Source: an uncultured Clostridia bacterium (GTDB lineage Bacteria > Bacillota > Clostridia > Oscillospirales > CAG-272). From it: a stretch of 54,015 bases of DNA. Positions 24,082-30,599 of the stretch are shown one piece after another; the stretch's first letter is position 1; every line of letters begins with the position of its first letter. Where the stretch lies: the NCBI GenBank assembly GCA_946407735.1, contig CAMJPL010000018.1, positions 1 through 54,015 of the forward strand, in the 5' to 3' direction. The notes under the pieces are model-generated. The model saw nothing but the letters and a program-made list of their open reading frames with translations, did not search any database and had not been told where the DNA came from. A program made the translations under genes and the position numbers.

Positions 24082-26154
24082 ATGTTTACGACCGACAAGA
24101 TCCGCAATATCGCCCTCATGGGGCACGGCGGCTCCGGCAAGACTTCCTTTGCTGAAGCCGCGCTCTATCTCACAAAGGGCACCGACAGACTCGGCAATCC
24201 CACCGACGGCAACACCGTATGCGACTATGATCCCGAAGAGATCAAGCGCAAGATCACGATCTCCGCTTCCATCGCTCCTGTCGTCTACAAAGACACAAAG
24301 ATCAACTTCATAGATACTCCTGGTTATCTCGATTTCGTCGGTGAAGCCCTTCAGGCGGTCCGCGTAGCCGACTCCGCCATGATCGTCCTCGACGGCAAGG
24401 CCGGCGTTCAGGTCGGCACTCAGCTGGCATGGGAGCGCGCCTCCGACGCCGGTATCCCGCGTTCCTTCTTCATCAACAAGATCGACGACAACGACGCCAG
24501 CTTCGAGAAGGACTTCAACGATCTGCGCGACACCTTCGGTCAGACCGTCGCTCCCGTCCTCATCCCGGTAGCCGACAAGTCCGCTTACATCAACGTCGTC
24601 ACCAACAAGCTCGTCACCTTCGACAAGGCCGGCAAGGAGAACGAGGCCGACATCCCGGCCCAGTACGCCGATTACGCCGAGGAATACCGCAAGATGCTCG
24701 ACGAGGCTATCGCCGAGACCTCCGACGAGCTCATGGAGAAATTCTTCGCCGAAGAGCCCTTCACCGAGGAAGAGACCATCCAGGCCGTTCATGACGGTAC
24801 CGTTTCCGGCGCTGTCAGCCCCGTTTTCTGCGGCTCCGCCACCACTCTCGCCGGCATCACTCAGGTCCTCGATATCATTCTCAGCTCCTTCCCGGCTTAC
24901 ACCGCCAAGGGCACCGAGCAGGTCATGGATGACGACAAGGTCGAGAACATCGATATCGCCGTCGACGGCGCTCCCTCCATCTTCGTCTTCAAGACCATCG
25001 CCGACCCGTTCGTCGGAAAGATGTCCTTCTTCAAGGTCATGGCCGGCAAGCTCGACAACTCGATGACCCTTACCAATCTCGAGACCGGATCGACCGAAAA
25101 GTTCTCTCATATCTACACCATCTGCGGCAAGAAGCAGACCGAAGTCACCGAGCTCGCCTGCGGCGATATCGGAATGACTGCCAAGCTCGCCAACACCAAC
25201 ACCAACGATACCCTTTCCACCAACTCCTCCGCCAAGCCGTACAGGAAGGTCTCCTATCCCGAGGCTTACTACTCAATGGCCGTCATGGCCTCCGCCAAGG
25301 GCGACGAGGACAAGATCTCCAGCGGCATCAACCATCTCATCGAGGAGGACTACACCCTCAAGTTCGAGAACGACAAGGAGACCAAGCAGCTCGTACTCTC
25401 CGGTCAGGGCGACACTCATCTCGACGTCGTCGTCAGCCGCCTGAAGAGCCGCTACGGCACCACCGTTACCCTTGAGAAGCCGCGCATCGCCTACCGCGAG
25501 ACCATCAAGAAGAAGATCCAGGTCCAGGGACGTCACAAGAAGCAGTCCGGCGGTCACGGACAGTTCGGCGACGTGTGGATCACCTTCGCTCCCGGCGAGG
25601 AAGGGACAGAGGGTCTCACCTTCACGCAGTCGGTCGTCGGCGGTTCCGTTCCGAAGAACTTCTACCCGGCTATCGAGAAGGGACTTCAGGAAGCCATGAT
25701 ACGCGGCGTTCTCGCCGGATATCCGATGGTAAACCTCTCCGCCGATCTTTACGACGGTTCCTACCATCCGGTCGACTCCTCCGAAATGGCCTTCAAGATC
25801 GCTGCCAACCTCGCATATAAGAAGCTGGTCGACGCCAATCCCGCCATCCTTGAGCCGATCGGTTCCCTCAAGGTCCTCGTTCCCGACGCCAACGTCGGCG
25901 ACGTCATTTCCGACCTCAACAAGCGCCGCGGACGCGTTCTCGGCATGAACGCCAGCGAGGACAAGAAGGGCTATCAGGTCGTCGAGGCCGAGGTCCCGAA
26001 GTCCGAGATGGCCGACTACACCATCGCTCTCCGCGCCATCAGCGCCGGTCTCGGCACCTTCACCTTCAACTTCGTACGTTACGAAGAGGTACCCGCCGCC
26101 AACGCCGAGAAGATCATCAAGGACGCCAAGCTCGACGAGGAAGACGCCGACTGA
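24082..26154 (+). CDS. EF-G-like translational GTPase (EF-G2 type)
   Basis: The 690-aa protein has all five domains of elongation factor G. The P-loop reads GHGGSGKTS (residues 14-22) instead of the usual AHIDAGKTT of main EF-G; G3 is DTPGYLDF and G4 is NKIDD. These features place it with the second EF-G subfamily rather than the main translocase, although it may still support ribosome translocation or recycling. Its codon use is strongly biased to C-ending codons (GCC, CTC, ATC, AAG), unlike most neighbours, so it is probably highly expressed. AAGGAG precedes the start. No str-operon genes are nearby. Confidence 0.88.
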   Translation: MFTTDKIRNIALMGHGGSGKTSFAEAALYLTKGTDRLGNPTDGNTVCDYDPEEIKRKITISASIAPVVYKDTKINFIDTPGYLDFVGEALQAVRVADSAMIVLDGKAGVQVGTQLAWERASDAGIPRSFFINKIDDNDASFEKDFNDLRDTFGQTVAPVLIPVADKSAYINVVTNKLVTFDKAGKENEADIPAQYADYAEEYRKMLDEAIAETSDELMEKFFAEEPFTEEETIQAVHDGTVSGAVSPVFCGSATTLAGITQVLDIILSSFPAYTAKGTEQVMDDDKVENIDIAVDGAPSIFVFKTIADPFVGKMSFFKVMAGKLDNSMTLTNLETGSTEKFSHIYTICGKKQTEVTELACGDIGMTAKLANTNTNDTLSTNSSAKPYRKVSYPEAYYSMAVMASAKGDEDKISSGINHLIEEDYTLKFENDKETKQLVLSGQGDTHLDVVVSRLKSRYGTTVTLEKPRIAYRETIKKKIQVQGRHKKQSGGHGQFGDVWITFAPGEEGTEGLTFTQSVVGGSVPKNFYPAIEKGLQEAMIRGVLAGYPMVNLSADLYDGSYHPVDSSEMAFKIAANLAYKKLVDANPAILEPIGSLKVLVPDANVGDVISDLNKRRGRVLGMNASEDKKGYQVVEAEVPKSEMADYTIALRAISAGLGTFTFNFVRYEEVPAANAEKIIKDAKLDEEDAD

Positions 26155-26187
26155 TCTCAGCGGATATATCCTTTGACAATATAAGTA

Positions 26188-26217
26188 GATCCCCGCAGGT
26201 CAAATCCTGCGGGGATC
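26188..26217. terminator. Bidirectional terminator between EF-G-like gene and TrpB2 gene
   Basis: GATCCCCGCAGG (26188-26199) pairs perfectly with CCTGCGGGGATC (26206-26217). It is followed on the plus strand by GTTTATTGTTTTTT and lies 33 bp after the EF-G-like stop and 14 bp from the stop of the convergent gene. Confidence 0.85.
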
Positions 26218-26230
26218 GTTTATTGTTTTT

Positions 26231-27604
26231 TCAGTCGATTTTCGGGAGCTTCGCAATGTATTTTTTGAGTTCCTCATCGGAGGGGATGTAATCGTCCATC
26301 TTTCCGTCATGGTATTTCTCATATGCGACCATATCGAAATATCCTGTGCCGGTAAGTCCGAACACGATGGTCTTCTTTTCTCCCGTCTCGCGGCATCTGA
26401 CCGCTTCGTTTATCGCGGCGCGTATGGCATGGCTCGATTCGGGAGCCGGAAGGATCCCCTCGACCCTCGCGAACTGCTCGGCTGCTTCAAACACCGCCGT
26501 CTGCGGCACCGAGACGGCTTCCATATACCCGTCGTCGTAAAGCTGCGAAAGGATCGAGCTCATGCCGTGATATCTAAGTCCTCCGGCGTGATTGGGCGCC
26601 GGGATGAAATCGGAGCCGAGGGTGTACATCTTCGCGAGAGGGCAGACCATGCCGGTATCGCAGAAGTCATACGCGTAAACGCCTCTCGTAAGCGACGGGC
26701 AGGACGCCGGCTCGACAGCTATGAACCGGTAATCGGCTTCGCCGCGGAGCTTCTCTCCCATGAACGGGGCTATCAGCCCGCCGAGATTCGAGCCGCCTCC
26801 CGCGCAGCCGATGATGATATCCGGCTTTATGCCGTATTTGTCAAGCGCAGTCTTTGTCTCGAGACCGATCACAGACTGGTGCAGCAGCACCTGATTCAGG
26901 ACCGAACCGAGCACATATCTGTACCCTTCGTTTGAGACGGCGGTCTCGACGGCTTCCGAGATGGCGCAGCCGAGAGAGCCGGTCGTTCCGGGATGCTCGG
27001 CGAGTATCTTTCTCCCGACATTCGTCGTTTCGGAGGGTGAAGGCGTGACGTCGGCGCCGTAAACCTTCATGACCTCGCGTCTGAACGGCTTCTGCTCATA
27101 TGAGACCTTGACCATAAACACCTTGCAGTCAAGCCCGAAATAAGCGCAGGCCATGGACAGAGCAGTCCCCCACTGCCCGGCTCCGGTCTCGGTGGTGACG
27201 CCTTTGAGCCCCTGCTTTTTGGCGTAGTACGCCTGAGCTATCGCCGAATTCAGCTTATGGCTCCCGCTCGTGTTGTTGCCCTCGAATTTGTAGTAGATCT
27301 CGGCGGGCGTGTCGAGATATTTCTCAAGGTTGTACGCCCTGCAGAGCGGCGACGGGCGGAAGGTATGATAATAATCCAATATCTCGCCCGGAATGGAAAA
27401 ATAGCGGGTGTCGTTGTCAAGCTCCTGCTTGACAAGCTCGGAGCAGAATACCTGCTCCAGCTCCTCCGCTCTCATCGGCTTATGGGTTCCGGGATTCAGT
27501 AGAGGCGCCGGCTTGTTTTTCATATCGGAGCGGAGGTTGTACCAGGCTTTCGGCATCTCGGATTCATCAAGATAGATCTTATAAGGGATATTCTTTACGG
27601 ACAT
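26231..27604 (-). CDS. TrpB-like PLP-dependent enzyme (tryptophan synthase beta, TrpB2 type)
   Basis: The 457-aa protein belongs to the TrpB2 group: longer than TrpB1 (about 400 aa), with the PLP lysine K117 in NNTSGSHKLNSA and the glycine-rich phosphate loop in IIGCAGGGSNLGG. TrpB2 proteins condense indole (or a bound equivalent) with serine to make tryptophan; many occur without trpA and may salvage free indole. No trpA or other trp gene is adjacent. ATG 27604 follows AAGGAG. Transcription is controlled by a T-box whose specifier reads UGG (Trp), which agrees with a role in tryptophan supply. Confidence 0.93.
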   Translation of the reverse strand: MSVKNIPYKIYLDESEMPKAWYNLRSDMKNKPAPLLNPGTHKPMRAEELEQVFCSELVKQELDNDTRYFSIPGEILDYYHTFRPSPLCRAYNLEKYLDTPAEIYYKFEGNNTSGSHKLNSAIAQAYYAKKQGLKGVTTETGAGQWGTALSMACAYFGLDCKVFMVKVSYEQKPFRREVMKVYGADVTPSPSETTNVGRKILAEHPGTTGSLGCAISEAVETAVSNEGYRYVLGSVLNQVLLHQSVIGLETKTALDKYGIKPDIIIGCAGGGSNLGGLIAPFMGEKLRGEADYRFIAVEPASCPSLTRGVYAYDFCDTGMVCPLAKMYTLGSDFIPAPNHAGGLRYHGMSSILSQLYDDGYMEAVSVPQTAVFEAAEQFARVEGILPAPESSHAIRAAINEAVRCRETGEKKTIVFGLTGTGYFDMVAYEKYHDGKMDDYIPSDEELKKYIAKLPKID

Positions 27605-27647
27605 GTTTTTTCTCCTTTCTCATGCCGGTTACGGAAGGGCGTCAAAT

Positions 27648-27914
27648 AAAAAACGCCCCTGCTCAATGCAAGGACAGGAAAATGATATGAATCCTGCGGT
27701 GCCACCCTGCTTGACGCGAATGCGTCCTCTCACGCGTTCAGATAAACGCCGACATTTTTTCACGGAGCGTCTTCTCCGTCTCGCATACTCGGATGCTGAT
27801 CCTTTCCGCTCGCCCTCGGAAGTCCATTCAAACGTCTTTTCCCGTCCGCAATCACACTGTCTGCGGCTCTCTGCGCGGTAATTGAGGCGTTTTACTTACT
27901 CTCCCTCAACGGTT
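27648..27914 (-). promoter_or_regulatory. T-box riboswitch, tryptophan-specific (UGG specifier)
   Basis: The leader of the TrpB2 gene carries the T-box sequence AGGGTGGCACCGCAGG (minus strand, near 27707-27692). Stem I can be drawn with helices AAACG/CGTTT and GGGAG/CTTCC enclosing a specifier loop: AGTAAGT on the 5' side and GAATGGA on the 3' side, so the specifier codon is TGG followed by the usual A. A GA-rich AGAGAG motif follows. The terminator is TGTCCTTGC pairing with GCAGGGGCG over ATTGA, then TTTTTT (27653-27648). Uncharged tRNA-Trp would stabilise the antiterminator and allow expression. Specifier assignment is by hand-folding. Confidence 0.92.
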
Positions 27915-27920
27915 TAAAAT

Positions 27921-27949
27921 ATTATATCACCAAAACGGCAGGTTGTCAA
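27921..27949 (-). promoter_or_regulatory. Promoter of the T-box/TrpB2 transcript
   Basis: On the minus strand TTGACA (27949-27944) and TATAAT (27926-27921) are separated by 17 bp; full consensus. Confidence 0.8.
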
Positions 27950-27983
27950 TAGTTTTTTCAAAAATAATCTCAAATCATATCAT

Positions 27984-28010
27984 AAGCCCCCGTCCTGCCG
28001 ACAGGGGCTT
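27984..28010 (-). terminator. Terminator-like hairpin after the XRE/ImmA pair
   Basis: AAGCCCC (27984-27990) pairs with GGGGCTT (28004-28010), with further GTC/GAC pairs inside. On the minus strand it is followed only by ATGATATGATTTG, so the U tail is weak. Confidence 0.5.
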
Positions 28011-28027
28011 GCCGAAATCATGCAGAT

Positions 28028-28597
28028 TCAGACTCCGTCGCTGAAGCCATCCGCCTCGCCGCTGCTGTCGGCGCCGAGATCGGCGAGAAATCCGCCGTCG
28101 GTTTCCATCGGGACATTCACGTCGTAGCCGAGACGTCTCATCTCGCTGAGCTTTATCAGGACCAGATCGGCCTCCGTATTCAGGTCTCTCGCGAGGCTCA
28201 TCACATCGGAGTAGACCTCCATGCGCTCGATGATGTCATCGTTTCCTATGAGAAAATGAGCGGCGAAGGCATTGGCCTCATATTCCGTCCTGCTTTTTTC
28301 GCCCCGCAGTCCGAGATCGGAGTAATAATAATTATCCTCTCTCAGGCGGCTGTGCAGTCTCTCGTGACCGAGCTCATGCGCGCAGACGATGTTCTGGGTA
28401 ACGCGTCCGAGCGAGCTGTTGAGCAGGATATGCCTTTCACCGTTCACAACGGTATACATGCCGAGAAGAAAATTGAACCCGTCGGTGCAGTCGACATATA
28501 TCCCGAGCTCTCTCGCGGCGCGCACCGGATCGCGTCTGCCGCACAGCCTGACGGTTTTCTCCGCCTCACTGTATATTCCGAAGGAATCGATAGTCAT
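28028..28597 (-). CDS. ImmA/IrrE family metallopeptidase
   Basis: The 189-aa protein carries the zinc-protease motif H74-E-L-G-H78 in VCAHELGHERLHS, plus a downstream glutamate in EYEANAFAAHFL, the usual third ligand region. ImmA/IrrE proteases cleave or inactivate a cognate XRE repressor, relieving repression. The gene follows the XRE regulator gene by 18 bp on the same strand, the classic pair. The C-terminal 30 residues are acidic and poorly conserved. It probably acts on the protein encoded at 28616-29038. The pair could be a prophage remnant or a domesticated stress switch; no phage genes are near. Confidence 0.9.
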   Translation of the reverse strand: MTIDSFGIYSEAEKTVRLCGRRDPVRAARELGIYVDCTDGFNFLLGMYTVVNGERHILLNSSLGRVTQNIVCAHELGHERLHSRLREDNYYYSDLGLRGEKSRTEYEANAFAAHFLIGNDDIIERMEVYSDVMSLARDLNTEADLVLIKLSEMRRLGYDVNVPMETDGGFLADLGADSSGEADGFSDGV

Positions 28598-28615
28598 TTC
28601 CGCTTTGGATGTGTC

Positions 28616-29038
28616 TCACTCCTGGCCGCTGTCGCTTTTTTTCGCATCGGAGGCGTTCATTCTGTGATAACGCCTGCGAGAATCCCAGTAGATTTTTTCA
28701 AGCGCCTGCATTACGGCGTCCTTGTCGCTCTCGGTAAGGTCGCCTCCGGCGAAAAGACCGGACATCGAGTTGATCAGCTGCTGAGCGTCCCTGCGGCTGT
28801 CCTCGCTGTACTGTCCCTTGTCGGAGACGTCAAAATCATCGTCCTCGGCGAGGAAGTAATTGATATTGCAGCCGAAAAGCTCGGCTATGCGGCGGTAGCT
28901 CTCTCTCGTTCTCGGGAAGGACTCACCCTTTTCATATCTCGTGATCATGCGCAGATTGATATCCAGCGCATCGGCCACCTGCTGCTGCGTCATTCTTCTG
29001 CGCAGACGCTCCGCCTTGAATTTCTCACCGAATGTCAT
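28616..29038 (-). CDS. XRE-family transcriptional regulator
   Basis: The 140-aa regulator has an N-terminal Cro/CI-type helix-turn-helix (about 5-60: RMTQQQVADALDINLRMITRYEKGES) and an acidic C-terminal tail. It is the first gene of the pair with ImmA/IrrE. It has its own promoter (29162-29134), and a palindrome at 29094-29129 lies over its transcription start and over the -10 box of the divergent DUF3842 promoter. Autoregulation and control of the DUF3842 unit are inferred from this layout. Confidence 0.88.
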   Translation of the reverse strand: MTFGEKFKAERLRRRMTQQQVADALDINLRMITRYEKGESFPRTRESYRRIAELFGCNINYFLAEDDDFDVSDKGQYSEDSRRDAQQLINSMSGLFAGGDLTESDKDAVMQALEKIYWDSRRRYHRMNASDAKKSDSGQE

Positions 29039-29081
29039 TTTGATTTCTGCCTTTCGTGGTATAGATTTTTCAATATCTGAC

Positions 29082-29110
29082 TTGACATTTTATGCAGACA
29101 GCAGTATAAT
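29082..29110 (+). promoter_or_regulatory. Consensus promoter of the DUF3842 gene
   Basis: TTGACA (29082-29087) and TATAAT (29105-29110) are separated by 17 bp. The -10 box lies inside the palindrome at 29094-29129. Confidence 0.75.
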
Positions 29111-29129
29111 AATACTGTATTCTGACTGC
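29094..29129. promoter_or_regulatory. Composite palindrome, candidate XRE operator
   Basis: The inner arms CAGTAT (29102-29107) and ATACTG (29112-29117) are perfect around AATA. The outer arms GCAGACAG (29094-29101) and CTGACTGC (29122-29129) match at 7 of 8. It covers the -10 and start region of the rightward promoter and the first transcribed bases of the leftward one, a good place for a repressor. Confidence 0.6.
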
Positions 29130-29133
29130 GTAT

Positions 29134-29162
29134 ATTTTACACCATATCACATCGGTTGTCAA
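29134..29162 (-). promoter_or_regulatory. Promoter of the XRE/ImmA operon
   Basis: On the minus strand TTGACA (29162-29157) and TAAAAT (29139-29134) are separated by 17 bp. Confidence 0.7.
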
Positions 29163-29236
29163 TATCGGCTGACAAAAATTCACAGAATTTTAATGTCGTC
29201 ACAAACGTGCGACTGCATCTTTTACAGAGAAAGCGT

Positions 29237-29653
29237 ATGAATATAGTTATAATCGACGCCCAGGGCGGCGGGATCGGGAAACAGCTCACAGCCGCGGTAA
29301 AACGCATACTGCCTGATGCTGAAATAACGGCGGTCGGAACAAACACAGCCGCGACCACCGCGATGATCAAGGCGGGAGCCGATCACGCGGCCACCGGGGA
29401 AAACGCCGTTATCGTGGCATCGAGAAAAGCCGACGTCATATCAGGGCCTATCGGCATCGTGATAGCCGATTCTCTTTACGGCGAGATCACCCCGGCAATG
29501 GCAGCCGCCGTCGCGCAGAGCTCCGCCGTGCGGGTACTCATACCTTATTCCCACTGCGACAATTTCATCATCGGATCGGGAGATCACGGGATAGGCGAGT
29601 ATGTGTCCATGGCCGCGGAAAAAATAATGGATATCGTCAAATCTTCCGCTTGA
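29237..29653 (+). CDS. DUF3842 family protein
   Basis: The 138-aa protein matches the uncharacterised DUF3842 family. It opens with a Rossmann-like MNIVIIDAQGGGIGKQL and continues with alternating beta/alpha segments (AVGTNTAATTAMIKAGADHAATG; GPIGIVIADSLYGEITPAMA) and a late HCDNFIIGSG motif. The glycine-rich start suggests nucleotide or cofactor binding, which is an inference. I chose ATG 29237 because the family homology starts there. It stands first in a plus-strand series with two small membrane proteins and LarC. Its stop codon overlaps the -35 box of the next promoter. Confidence 0.85.
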   Translation: MNIVIIDAQGGGIGKQLTAAVKRILPDAEITAVGTNTAATTAMIKAGADHAATGENAVIVASRKADVISGPIGIVIADSLYGEITPAMAAAVAQSSAVRVLIPYSHCDNFIIGSGDHGIGEYVSMAAEKIMDIVKSSA

Positions 29654-29678
29654 CACGGACATAAATTTATTGTATAAT
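29650..29678 (+). promoter_or_regulatory. Consensus promoter before the small membrane-protein pair
   Basis: TTGACA (29650-29655, overlapping the DUF3842 stop) and TATAAT (29673-29678) are separated by 17 bp. Transcription would start near 29685. Confidence 0.75.
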
Positions 29679-29684
29679 ATATAA

Positions 29685-29780
29685 AATGGCGGCATGAAGC
29701 CGCTATGCTGTAATCAATAACTGAAACTGTATCATGAAGGTACAAAATTCCCCACAGGGTGTTTTGTGCCTTGTTTTTTT
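29685..29780 (+). promoter_or_regulatory. Structured leader with intrinsic terminator: candidate attenuator or riboswitch of unknown class
   Basis: Between the promoter and the gene at 29795 lies a ~110-nt leader. It starts with a hairpin (GGCGGC...GCCGC near 29688-29705) and ends with GGTACAAAA (29739-29747) pairing with TTTTGTGCC (29762-29770), an inner CCC/GGG helix, and a U run at 29774-29780. AGGAGG follows at once and then the ATG. A terminator between a promoter and its first gene implies regulated readthrough. I compared it by eye with the known NiCo, cobalamin, manganese, preQ1, fluoride and guanidine riboswitch cores and found no match. The terminator could instead stop DUF3842 readthrough only. 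Confidence 0.5.
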
Positions 29781-29794
29781 CAGGAGGAACTCAA

Positions 29795-30193
29795 ATGGCT
29801 TGTTTTCTTATCCCCGCGGCTGAAGCCGTGATCACCACTATCGTAAAGCATACCGTCGCGAAGAAAGAGGCGTCGGCTCTGCCGGCCGAGATCACGGCAG
29901 ACGAAAGCAGACTCCGTTTTTCCGACAAGCTCGGATGGCTCAACAATATGCTGTGGGGCGGCTCCGCTCTTCTGGCGTTTGAACATGTCTGGCACGGCGA
30001 GGTCGTTCCGTGGTTCCCGTTCCTCACGAACGCCGCTTCCCCGGGCACGGCGGCTGAAATGCTGCATGAAATGGCGACCGCCGGAGTTTCGATGGCTGTT
30101 CTCGTCACTCTCGTATGGCTCGGTATGGTCGGGGTATCGCACATTATCGAAAACCGCACTGCCGCCAATATAAAATCGGAGAATAAGACATGA
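29795..30193 (+). CDS. Small membrane protein of unknown function (132 aa)
   Basis: I cannot name a characterised family. The start is fixed by AGGAGG before ATG 29795. The protein has a short hydrophobic N-terminus (MACFLIPAAEAVITTIV), a polar stretch, then two likely membrane helices (about 46-64 and 97-117). Between them is HVWHGEVVPWFPFL, with histidines, glutamate and tryptophans that could face a ligand or metal. It overlaps the next gene by 4 bp, so the two are translationally coupled and probably form one complex. Neighbours DUF3842 and LarC suggest a link to nickel cofactor metabolism, which is only guilt by association. Confidence 0.75.
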   Translation: MACFLIPAAEAVITTIVKHTVAKKEASALPAEITADESRLRFSDKLGWLNNMLWGGSALLAFEHVWHGEVVPWFPFLTNAASPGTAAEMLHEMATAGVSMAVLVTLVWLGMVGVSHIIENRTAANIKSENKT

Positions 30194-30504
30194 CGCTTCT
30201 GACTTGTGCCATAGCGGCGATAGCCGTTACCATAATCTGGTATCTCAGCGAAAAAAGAAAGGAAATGTACCTCGGCACTCTCGCGCTTATGTATTGGGGA
30301 GCCTCGCTGATGTGGCTCGTCGACGCGATATTCGAGTACGCCGAGCTGCATGAGGAATACTTCACGCCCGCGATTGAAGACATGATAAACGACACATATC
30401 TCGGTCTGTCGGTCGTCGCGCTTGGGCTCTGCATATGGCTCGTTATTCTTTTCGTTAAGGATCCACGCGGAGTCGTGAGAAAGGCTCTTTCCAGAAAGGC
30501 ATGA
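30190..30504 (+). CDS. Small membrane protein of unknown function (104 aa)
   Basis: The protein has three predicted membrane helices (about 2-19, 27-46 and 69-90) and an acidic loop after the second one (DAIFEYAELHEEYFTPAIED) that could bind a cation. The start overlaps the stop of the preceding gene (ATGA), so the pair is coupled. A strong terminator follows at 30511-30549, separating it from larC. No characterised family is recognised. Confidence 0.75.
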   Translation: MTLLTCAIAAIAVTIIWYLSEKRKEMYLGTLALMYWGASLMWLVDAIFEYAELHEEYFTPAIEDMINDTYLGLSVVALGLCIWLVILFVKDPRGVVRKALSRKA

Positions 30505-30510
30505 ATTAAT

Positions 30511-30549
30511 GCGGCGGTAACGCATTGTATATACCGCCGCCATTTTTTT
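30511..30549 (+). terminator. Terminator after the small membrane-protein pair
   Basis: GCGGCGGTA (30511-30519) pairs perfectly with TACCGCCGC (30532-30540), followed by CATTTTTTT. Confidence 0.85.
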
Positions 30550-30599
30550 CTGATATTATTATGACATGATTATATTACATATAACCGGAGAATGAGAAA

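Noticed and set aside
23995..25110. Long minus-strand frame opposite the EF-G-like gene, and similar antisense frames at 33152-35470, 42512-43642 and 51675-52628
   Set aside because: Each lies opposite a well-identified gene with strong codon bias, has low-complexity D/G/V/L-rich translation and no start signal.
27603..27881. Plus-strand frame upstream of the TrpB2 gene
   Set aside because: The region is the T-box leader on the other strand; the frame has no homology or ribosome binding site.
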